From Thermoplasmata archaeon (lineage in GTDB: Archaea > Thermoplasmatota > Thermoplasmata > SG8-5 > JAGLSY01): a DNA stretch of 7,052 nt. The notes under the pieces were generated by a model, which saw only the letters and a program-made list of their open reading frames with translations, had not been told where the DNA came from and made no database searches. Positions 1-4,713 of the stretch are shown here, one piece after another. The stretch lies in NCBI GenBank assembly GCA_023137005.1, contig JAGLQE010000102.1, forward strand, positions 1 to 7,052. The letters are read 5' to 3'. The first letter of the stretch is position 1. Each line of letters opens with the position of its first letter. A program made the position numbers and the translations under genes.

Positions 1-669
1 CTTATCACATTCCAGAACGGGCTTGACAATGTGGACATCATTGAGAGAATTGTTTCGCAGGATGTCAAGGTCATCGGAGGCATAACCAGTCATGGAGCGA
101 CCAGAGCGTCACCCGGCATCATCAATCATGGAGGCATCGGAGATACCAAGATCGGATGGCCAGATGGTCATTTGGATGAAGATATACTGAATATTGCCAG
201 CTCATTCACGACCAGTGGGATCGAGACCATTATTTCCACGAATATCAAGAGAGATATCTGGGCAAAGGCACTGGTGAACTCGGTCATCAACCCCTTGACC
301 GCATTGCAGGGAGAGGAGAACGGTTGCATTCTAAGAGAAGCAGAGCTACCCAAGCTGGCCAGGGCCATTATCGAGGAGGGTGTGCGGGTTGCCAATGGCG
401 CTGGACACTCATTTGACATCGAGGAAGTATTTGACCTCACCATGAAGATAGCCACGGATACCTCGAATAATAGGTCCAGCATGCTCCAGGACATTGATAA
501 TAATAGACGAACAGAGATCGACCAGATAAACGGGGAGATCGCCCGGATAGGTAGTGGTTCAGGTATTGCCACACCCATCGATGATGCCCTGATCGCGGCA
601 GTCAAGGAAAGAGGATCTGGGATATTCGACAAAGATATATTAAATAAAATCGCATTACTCGTATCATGA
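1..669 (+). CDS. panE: 2-dehydropantoate 2-reductase (ketopantoate reductase), 3' part
   Basis: The gene runs in from before the window: frame 1 is open from base 1, so the GTG at 31 is an internal valine codon and not the start. The visible 222 residues cover the end of the NADPH-binding domain and the whole C-terminal helical domain. Family landmarks are the QNG motif (residues 5-7 of the visible part), the WAKALVNSVINPLTAL segment with the catalytic-type lysine (about 89) and asparagine (about 93), the SSMLQD serine, and the RRTEIDQINGEI glutamate (about 172). The enzyme reduces ketopantoate to pantoate with NADPH, a cytosolic step of coenzyme A synthesis. The stop TGA overlaps the next gene's ATG (ATGA), so the two are probably co-translated. 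The missing N-terminal part should hold the GxGxxG loop. The family call is firm; substrate specificity is by family only. Confidence 0.93.
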   Translation, partial: LITFQNGLDNVDIIERIVSQDVKVIGGITSHGATRASPGIINHGGIGDTKIGWPDGHLDEDILNIASSFTTSGIETIISTNIKRDIWAKALVNSVINPLTALQGEENGCILREAELPKLARAIIEEGVRVANGAGHSFDIEEVFDLTMKIATDTSNNRSSMLQDIDNNRRTEIDQINGEIARIGSGSGIATPIDDALIAAVKERGSGIFDKDILNKIALLVS

Positions 670-1487
670 GCAAAATAGCACTGGCACAGGTAAGGCCCGA
701 GCTGGGTGACAAGGAAGCCAATCTCAATAAGATGCATGATATTATTTCAAAGACCGATGCCAGCCTGATAATTTTTCCAGAGATGTTCTTGACCGGCTAC
801 ACCATTCGGGACAAGATCATGGCACTCTCAGAGACTCTGGAGGGGGATTCCGTCAAGACCATTTCCAAGATGGCCAAGGATTCTGGTAAGGCAATAATCG
901 TGGGTATGCCGGAGCGCGATATGGACAAGCAGGGTATTCTTTACAATTCTGCCCTGGTAGCACTTCCGGACGGTAGCGTATCTACGACAAGAAAGACCTA
1001 TCTGGTCAATTTCGGCCCCTTCGAGGAGGAGACCTACTTCTCCAGCAATGGACCAGTCTTCCCTATCTACAATACCCCGGTCGGTAAGGTCGCTGTGATC
1101 ATCTGCTTCGATATCTTCTTCCCCGAGCTTACCAAGTACTACGCCCTCCAGGGGGTGGACATGGTGATATGCATCTCGGCCTCGCCTTCCGCAACACGCG
1201 AGTTCTTCGAAAAGATGATGGTCGCCAGAGCTATCGAGAATACCATTTTCTTCGCCTACACGAACCTTGTTGGCACCGAGAATAATATGGTATTCTGGGG
1301 CGGGGATGCCCTCATCGGACCCCGGGGTGGAGTGCTAGCCAAGGGTCCCCTTTATGAGGAAGATGTCATCGAAGTTGAGCTGGACCTATCCGAGCTGGAT
1401 GTAGCAAGGCAGTTCCGGCCCACAATAAAAGAAACTCGGGGAGATATTCTTTCACAATTAGCCAAATTATATGATATTGAAGAATGA
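666..1487 (+). CDS. Carbon-nitrogen hydrolase (nitrilase superfamily amidohydrolase)
   Basis: This 273-residue protein has the full length of a single nitrilase-superfamily domain. The Glu-Lys-Cys catalytic triad is visible: Glu39 in FPEMFLTGY, Lys110 in TTRKTYL and Cys147 in IICFDIFFPE. Glu residues near 120 (PFEEETYF) match the family's additional structural/catalytic glutamate. Members hydrolyse non-peptide C-N bonds such as omega-amides, carbamoyl-amino acids or nitriles, in the cytosol. The substrate cannot be read from the sequence. The start is the ATG inside the ATGA overlap with panE; no clear Shine-Dalgarno precedes it, so translation is probably coupled. Given the neighbour, a beta-ureidopropionase-like role supplying beta-alanine for pantothenate is possible but is only inference; omega-amidase activity is an alternative. 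Confidence 0.9.
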   Translation: MSKIALAQVRPELGDKEANLNKMHDIISKTDASLIIFPEMFLTGYTIRDKIMALSETLEGDSVKTISKMAKDSGKAIIVGMPERDMDKQGILYNSALVALPDGSVSTTRKTYLVNFGPFEEETYFSSNGPVFPIYNTPVGKVAVIICFDIFFPELTKYYALQGVDMVICISASPSATREFFEKMMVARAIENTIFFAYTNLVGTENNMVFWGGDALIGPRGGVLAKGPLYEEDVIEVELDLSELDVARQFRPTIKETRGDILSQLAKLYDIEE

Positions 1488-1564
1488 GAGTTATATATTT
1501 CGTGATAATTCTTAATGATAACAGAAGTTATTAATAATTCATCAACCATGCGGAAAATGTTAGT
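1488..1564 (+). promoter_or_regulatory. Probable promoter region of the antiporter gene
   Basis: This A+T-rich spacer holds two TATA-like boxes on the plus strand. TTATATATTT (1491-1500) would place a start near 1520 and give a leader of about 45 nt. TTATTAATAA (1528-1537) would place a start near 1560 and give a nearly leaderless message. No strong Shine-Dalgarno precedes the ATG at 1565, which slightly favours the second reading. The positions are pattern matches only. Confidence 0.45.
1512..1537. repeat. Imperfect palindrome upstream of the antiporter gene
   Basis: TTAATGATAAC (1512-1522) pairs with GTTATTAATAA (1527-1537) around AGAA, with one A-A mismatch and one G-T pair. It overlaps the second TATA-like box, so it could be an operator for the antiporter gene, or a weak RNA hairpin if transcription starts upstream. 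A+T-rich spacers often hold such matches by chance. Confidence 0.35.
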
Positions 1565-3313
1565 ATGGCACTCAACGTTTTGATGGTCTTTGCGGGTATT
1601 GGGGCAATAATTTGCATAGGGTTCTTAGGTAGTCTGCTCTTCGAAAAGACAAAGGTGCCAGATATTCTTATTTTAATATTCATAGGTCTTTTGATAGGTC
1701 CAATATTAACTAGTTATCTTGGAGGTGAGCTAGATGATCAGCTGATCCCTCAAGGCTATCTAGATACTATCGCTCCATATTTTGCGGCTCTGGCCCTTGT
1801 CATCATACTCTTCGATGGTGGATTGAACCTCAACCTTGATAAGGTGATGAGCCAGCTGGGCATAACCATACTACACACTGGCATAGGCTTCATGGGCACC
1901 ATGTTCGCAACAGCCATAATCTGTTATTTCATACTCGGTATAACGAATATCACCATCGGCCTTCTGTTAGGGTGCATAATCGGAGGGATAAGTAGTGCCG
2001 TGGTCCTGCCCATCATGGCAGGTGTCAATGCCAAGGAAGATACAAAGACGATACTATCTCTTGAATCTGTTCTATCAGATGTTCTGTGCATTGTGACGGC
2101 CCTTATCCTTATCGAGATATTGAAGGGCGGGGCCACTGATACTGGTGGCATCATTCAGGACCTTCTCAGCACTTTCATACTCGCTGGGTTCATTGGTCTT
2201 TTATTCGGTATAGCCTGGTTGATGGTCCTCAAAAAGGTTCACGGAAAGCCCTTCTCCTTCATGATAACCATCGCCGCCCTTCTCATACTGTATTCTGCTG
2301 TCGAGTATATCCAGGTCAGTGGAGCCATCGCGGCCCTCGTCTTTGGCCTCGTGCTCAGTAATAAGGATGAGTTCAGGAGGATGTTCAAGCTCAAGATCAA
2401 TTTTGTATTCGATGAACAGATAAAGGAATTTCATTCCGAGGTCTCCTTCGTCATCAGGACCTTCTTCTTTGTTTATCTGGGGCTTACTTTCACATTGAGC
2501 CTTGATTTTGCTGGATTGTTTTTCGTACCCCAGTATCCCTTTGATCTGTTGATCCCTGAATGGATATGGGGCATTGGAATGTATATGTTCATCATTGCCT
2601 TGGCCGTGGTGTTCCTGGGCTTGTTCGCCGTCAGGTACATCGGTGCGACCATTACCACAAGAATAAAGCCGGACATCAAGGAGGACAAAGCCTTCCTGTA
2701 TGCGATGATACCGAGGGGGCTGGCAGCAGCTGTTCTAGCTGCCCTTCCATTCACAATACCCGAGTTCACTGACAGAGCCTTGAACCCAGAATATCTCAAT
2801 GCAATAGCCCCATACGAGGACCTGTTCCTCAACATGGCCTTCATGTTGATCGTGATCACCGTTGTGGCAACCACTATCGGTATCTTTTTCATAGAAAGGT
2901 CAAAGTCCAGATCCGAACTCGAAAAGGATGAGGGAAAGCCGGAGCATGATTGGACCCAGAAATCCCGCATGTGGAAGAAGCATACCTCGGATGTCGATAG
3001 GCCCAGTGAGAAGAAGCACGTGGATGAGTGGAAACAGTTAAGGAAGGCCAGATCAAAGGATGATGTGGTCAGGGTTCATTCTCAGCCTTCCGCACCGGTC
3101 AAGAAAACAGTCATGAGACCTATTCGTAGTTCTCCCCAACAGAGGACGCCATTTCCCAAGTCCGAATCACAGGTTCCAGCCAAGAAGCCGATATCCAAAC
3201 CCATCAAACAACCAGTCAAGAAGCCCCCGGTCAAGCCAGTCAAGAAGGCATCTTCCCCATTGGTGAAGAGGGCGGAGCAGGCCAAGAAGAAGCCCCCTGT
3301 TAAGAAAGGCTGA
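1565..3313 (+). CDS. CPA1-type cation/proton antiporter with long basic Lys/Pro-rich tail
   Basis: Residues 1-445 form a hydrophobic domain of roughly a dozen membrane segments typical of monovalent cation/proton antiporters (NhaP/KefB-like Na_H_Exchanger domain). Landmarks are FEKTKVPDILILIFIGLLIGP (26-46), LFDGGLNLNLD (82-92), GGISSAVVLP (140-149), SLESVLSD (165-172, carrying the membrane acidic residue Asp172) and MIPRGLAAAVLAALP (381-395, with the conserved Arg384). The protein should exchange Na+ or K+ for protons across the cytoplasmic membrane; the ion is not decidable. Asp172 is preceded by Ser where many NhaP proteins have Asn. From about 445 to 582 a hydrophilic tail follows the last membrane segment; it is charged at first and then made of repeated K-P units (538-582). 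No RCK/TrkA-type nucleotide domain is evident. The start is the ATG at 1565. The gene appears to be transcribed from its own promoter. Confidence 0.88.
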   Translation: MALNVLMVFAGIGAIICIGFLGSLLFEKTKVPDILILIFIGLLIGPILTSYLGGELDDQLIPQGYLDTIAPYFAALALVIILFDGGLNLNLDKVMSQLGITILHTGIGFMGTMFATAIICYFILGITNITIGLLLGCIIGGISSAVVLPIMAGVNAKEDTKTILSLESVLSDVLCIVTALILIEILKGGATDTGGIIQDLLSTFILAGFIGLLFGIAWLMVLKKVHGKPFSFMITIAALLILYSAVEYIQVSGAIAALVFGLVLSNKDEFRRMFKLKINFVFDEQIKEFHSEVSFVIRTFFFVYLGLTFTLSLDFAGLFFVPQYPFDLLIPEWIWGIGMYMFIIALAVVFLGLFAVRYIGATITTRIKPDIKEDKAFLYAMIPRGLAAAVLAALPFTIPEFTDRALNPEYLNAIAPYEDLFLNMAFMLIVITVVATTIGIFFIERSKSRSELEKDEGKPEHDWTQKSRMWKKHTSDVDRPSEKKHVDEWKQLRKARSKDDVVRVHSQPSAPVKKTVMRPIRSSPQQRTPFPKSESQVPAKKPISKPIKQPVKKPPVKPVKKASSPLVKRAEQAKKKPPVKKG

Positions 3314-3363
3314 TCTTGAAAAGGACCGAACCCCGATATAAGCCTTGGTTAATATTCTCAATT

Positions 3364-3376
3364 TTGTCCGGGACAA
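3364..3376. repeat. 13-bp perfect palindrome next to a TATA-like box
   Basis: TTGTCCGGGACAA is a 6-bp inverted repeat around a single G. It lies a few bases upstream of the TATA-like box at 3384-3392. The layout resembles an operator or upstream element, but no gene with an obvious start lies downstream on the plus strand. It could also act as a small hairpin at the end of the antiporter message. Confidence 0.4.
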
Positions 3377-3383
3377 GTCTAAA

Positions 3384-3395
3384 TTTATATTATAA
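3384..3395 (+). promoter_or_regulatory. TATA-like box in the convergent gap
   Basis: TTTATATTATAA fits an archaeal TATA box on the plus strand and, being nearly symmetrical, also reads as one on the minus strand. A plus-strand start would lie near 3410 and run antisense into the 142-codon minus-strand gene; a minus-strand start would run antisense to the antiporter tail. There is no other evidence for a transcript. Confidence 0.25.
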
Positions 3396-3476
3396 ACGGA
3401 GCGCGCGCTACTAATAGCTATTTTGATATTACCATCAATAATTTACCTACGCAACCTCGATCCCACTGAGGGTTTT

Positions 3477-3493
3477 GAAGTCTAAGCGACTTC
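3477..3493. repeat. Short inverted repeat over the stop codon of the last operon gene
   Basis: GAAGTC and GACTTC (6 bp, 5-base loop) flank the TAG stop of the minus-strand gene ending at 3482. In the transcript it would form a small hairpin at the end of the coding region. No U tract follows on the minus strand (the next bases are AAAACCC), so it does not look like a classical terminator. Confidence 0.35.
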
Positions 3494-3910
3494 AATACCA
3501 CTGGATGGCTTGGCCTTCTCGCCCTGCTTGCCGACCTTGACCTGTGGCATTGGAATTGGTGGTGGAAGGCGAATGTCCCTGGCCAGCATGACGGCTTCGG
3601 GCAGGCAATTGCTCATTATCGCACTATGGATCTGGTTCGCTACATCATCCGGCATCTTGTGCTCGGTGGCCCACATATGCGATATCTCGGAAGCATTGCC
3701 TTCATAAACGATCCTTCCCTCTATCTTGATGACGCCGATGCCAGTGTAATTGGCAGTGAATCGGTATTCGATATTCGCTTCCTTGTCGTTCATTTCTGTG
3801 ATCTGTATGATGGATGAATTATGGTCTATCCTGATATTGGTATGCTTCTCACCGGGTTTGGAAAAGCGCCTGGCATCAATAGAGACCATCTCAAAGTTCT
3901 TGACAGGCAA
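3482..3910 (-). CDS. Conserved-looking small protein of unknown function (SecB-like outline)
   Basis: I do not recognise this 142-residue protein with certainty. It is soluble and has no signal peptide. Residues 25-75 alternate like several beta strands (SSIIQITEM, EANIEYRFTANYTGI, GVIKIEGRIVYEG). They are followed by a helix-prone stretch (about 87-112) and a proline-rich LPPPIPMPQV segment (115-124), then a hydrophilic tail. The order of beta sheet, helix broken by Pro, then Pro-rich end is reminiscent of SecB-type chaperones, but that is inference from shape only. The frame begins at TTG 3910, four bases after the rpoP stop, with a weak GAGATGA upstream. The ATG at 3889 (residue 8) is an alternative start without a better ribosome site. 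It is the last gene of the exosome/eL43/rpoP operon in this window. It is not Pcc1, prefoldin or Brix by sequence appearance. Confidence 0.72.
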   Translation of the reverse strand: MPVKNFEMVSIDARRFSKPGEKHTNIRIDHNSSIIQITEMNDKEANIEYRFTANYTGIGVIKIEGRIVYEGNASEISHMWATEHKMPDDVANQIHSAIMSNCLPEAVMLARDIRLPPPIPMPQVKVGKQGEKAKPSSGIEVA

Positions 3911-3914
3911 GGTA

Positions 3915-4049
3915 TCATCTCGCCTGTATGGACTTCTTCACGTTCGGTCTTTCCTTGTAGAATATCTTTGAGCCGCAGGTGGAGCATTGGATACCCACGA
4001 TATTGGTATCTCCCCTTATCTGGTTCTTGCATTTACTGCACCTGTACAT
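3915..4049 (-). CDS. rpoP: DNA-directed RNA polymerase subunit P (Rpb12-like)
   Basis: This 44-residue protein begins MYRCSKCKN and has the CxxC...CxxC zinc ribbon expected of RpoP/Rpb12: Cys4, Cys7, Cys22 and Cys25 (IQCSTCGSKIFYKERP). The basic C-terminal end is also typical, and the length matches the family. It is a small zinc-binding subunit of the archaeal RNA polymerase that helps assemble the Rpo3/Rpo10/Rpo11 platform. The ATG lies one base after the eL43 stop (TGATATG). GAGGTG (4062-4057) sits seven bases upstream inside the eL43 tail, so translation should be coupled. Its place after rpl37ae is the conserved archaeal order and supports the call. Confidence 0.95.
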   Translation of the reverse strand: MYRCSKCKNQIRGDTNIVGIQCSTCGSKIFYKERPNVKKSIQAR

Positions 4050-4050
4050 A

Positions 4051-4539
4051 TCATTCCACCTCTTCAGCTTCAAGTTCCATCTTTGGTTCTATGTCTGCTT
4101 CAGTGTCTGGCTCAATTTCCTCAGCTCCCTCATCGGCTTCTATTTCTCCCGGAACGATCTCCTCGTCCTCTTCTGGAGCTATCTCTTCAACAGTATCTTG
4201 GGTGAATCTTGGCCGCCTCTGAGCCGGTCTCTTGCTCTCCTTTTCCTGAAGGTTGGATACCTGCTCTTCGGTGAGTGCCTCATATTCCAGAACCTTGGCC
4301 TGTTCCTTCTTGAACTCCCTGGTCTTGATAGAGTAAGCTGAAGCTGCGAATTTCAAGTCACAGTGCCTGCAGAGCCATATTCCACTGCTCTCCCTCTTCA
4401 CGGCCATGTATTGACACTCTGGACATTTCTGAGGGGCCTGCCTGGGCTTGCTGGCTTCCTTTATCTTCTTTCGAACTGTAACACCGTATCTGGGGCCGAA
4501 TTTGCCTGTAATTCCAACTTTCTTGGTTCGCCTTGCCAT
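4051..4539 (-). CDS. rpl37ae: 50S ribosomal protein L37Ae (eL43) with long acidic C-terminal extension
   Basis: Residues 1-74 are a complete eL43: the basic N-terminus ARRTKKVGITGKFGPRYGV, then the zinc ribbon CPEC (39-42) ... CRHC (57-60), with VKRESSGIWLC between and KFAASAY after. It binds 23S rRNA in the large subunit. Archaeal eL43 is normally about 70-95 residues; this one is 162. The extra part is first mixed and charged (75-113, with basic RPAQRRPR) and then strongly acidic (114-162, 24 Asp/Glu in 49 residues), with no domain I recognise. The start ATG at 4539 has GGAGGG (4553-4548) eight bases upstream. The frame stays open without interruption and runs to within one base of rpoP, so the extension is real coding sequence and not a missed stop. 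Confidence 0.95.
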   Translation of the reverse strand: MARRTKKVGITGKFGPRYGVTVRKKIKEASKPRQAPQKCPECQYMAVKRESSGIWLCRHCDLKFAASAYSIKTREFKKEQAKVLEYEALTEEQVSNLQEKESKRPAQRRPRFTQDTVEEIAPEEDEEIVPGEIEADEGAEEIEPDTEADIEPKMELEAEEVE

Positions 4540-4547
4540 ATTTGAAT

Positions 4548-4553
4548 CCCTCC
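4548..4553 (-). promoter_or_regulatory. Ribosome binding site of eL43
   Basis: GGAGGG on the minus strand lies eight bases before the ATG at 4539. It is the first translation signal after the hairpin array and shows that eL43 does not depend on coupling to rrp42, unlike the upstream overlapping genes. Confidence 0.7.
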
Positions 4554-4585
4554 ATTATTTAATCTCGAACTTTGTTCGAGCTTTT

Positions 4586-4618
4586 GAATGCAATCGCTTT
4601 GCTCTCGCATTCAATTCC
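4586..4618 (-). repeat. 33-bp hairpin repeat, copy 2 (G-C version)
   Basis: On the minus strand this reads GGAATTGAATGC, GAGAGCAAAGCGATT, then GCATTC. It folds into 12 opposed positions: GAATGC pairs with GCATTC, then G-U, A-U, tandem G-A/A-G, and GC pairs closing an AAA loop. It matches the copy at 4681-4713 at all but two positions. Here TT before and AA after the stem extend it by two pairs. Confidence 0.85.
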
Positions 4619-4680
4619 GGGTTTTCGTATGTGAGAACTCTGTTCGCACATATGAAACTTCGAAATCCTTTCGAAGTTCC

Positions 4681-4713
4681 GAATACAATCGCTTTGCTCT
4701 CGTATTCAATTCC
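4681..4713 (-). repeat. 33-bp hairpin repeat, copy 1 (A-U version), overlapping the rrp42 stop
   Basis: On the minus strand this reads GGAATTGAATAC, GAGAGCAAAGCGATT, then GTATTC. It differs from copy 2 only at two positions that pair with each other (A-U here, G-C there). The TGA stop of rrp42 lies inside the GGAATTGA part, and the stem begins with the last two bases of the stop codon. Confidence 0.85.

Larger units (their letters stand above)
3314..3481. other. Convergent intergenic region without a protein gene
   Basis: This is the meeting point of the plus-strand antiporter gene and the minus-strand exosome/ribosome operon. I see no coding frame worth calling. It contains a 13-bp perfect palindrome, a TATA-like box and a GCGCGCGC run (3401-3408). 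A short T run (3362-3365) after the antiporter stop is the only terminator-like signal on the plus strand, and it is weak. Confidence 0.6.
4561..4713 (-). repeat. Array of five consecutive hairpins between rrp42 and eL43
   Basis: Read along the operon transcript (minus strand), five stem-loops follow almost without gaps: 4707-4681 (loop AAA), 4680-4654 (loop GGA), 4657-4623 (loop AGA), 4612-4586 (loop AAA) and 4580-4564 (loop AAA). All have a three-purine loop. The second has a perfect 10-bp core, AACTTCGAAA with TTTCGAAGTT. The fifth is CTCGAACAAAGTTCGAG. The second and third share four bases, so their outer pairs are mutually exclusive. None is followed by a U tract, so they do not look like intrinsic terminators. 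The array fills the only sizeable gap in an otherwise overlapping operon. An mRNA stabiliser or processing element, or a nested dispersed repeat, are the main readings. Confidence 0.8.

Noticed and set aside
1549..1584. Eleven-codon upstream open frame overlapping the antiporter start
   Set aside because: It has no ribosome site and no recognisable peptide, and may not be transcribed if the message is leaderless.
3826..4032. 68-codon minus-strand frame across rpoP
   Set aside because: It overlaps rpoP in another frame. The zinc-ribbon cysteines and the family length identify rpoP as the real gene.
4555..4562. TATA-like TTAAATAA on the minus strand before eL43
   Set aside because: A start about 25 bases downstream would fall inside the eL43 coding region, after its ATG and ribosome site.
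4574..4580. GTTCGAG resembling a tRNA T-loop, hinting at a tRNA fragment or attachment site
   Set aside because: It is simply one arm of the fifth hairpin. No acceptor, anticodon or D arm is present nearby.
4586..4707. Standard kink-turns for L7Ae
   Set aside because: The tandem G-A pairs are present but the three-base bulge on one side is missing, so a classical kink-turn cannot be claimed.
4561..4713. CRISPR-like array
   Set aside because: Only two copies of one repeat exist. The rest of the array is different hairpins, and there is no regular spacer pattern or cas gene.
4561..4713. Intrinsic terminators
   Set aside because: None of the five stems is followed by a U tract on the minus strand, and eL43 and rpoP continue downstream in the conserved operon order.
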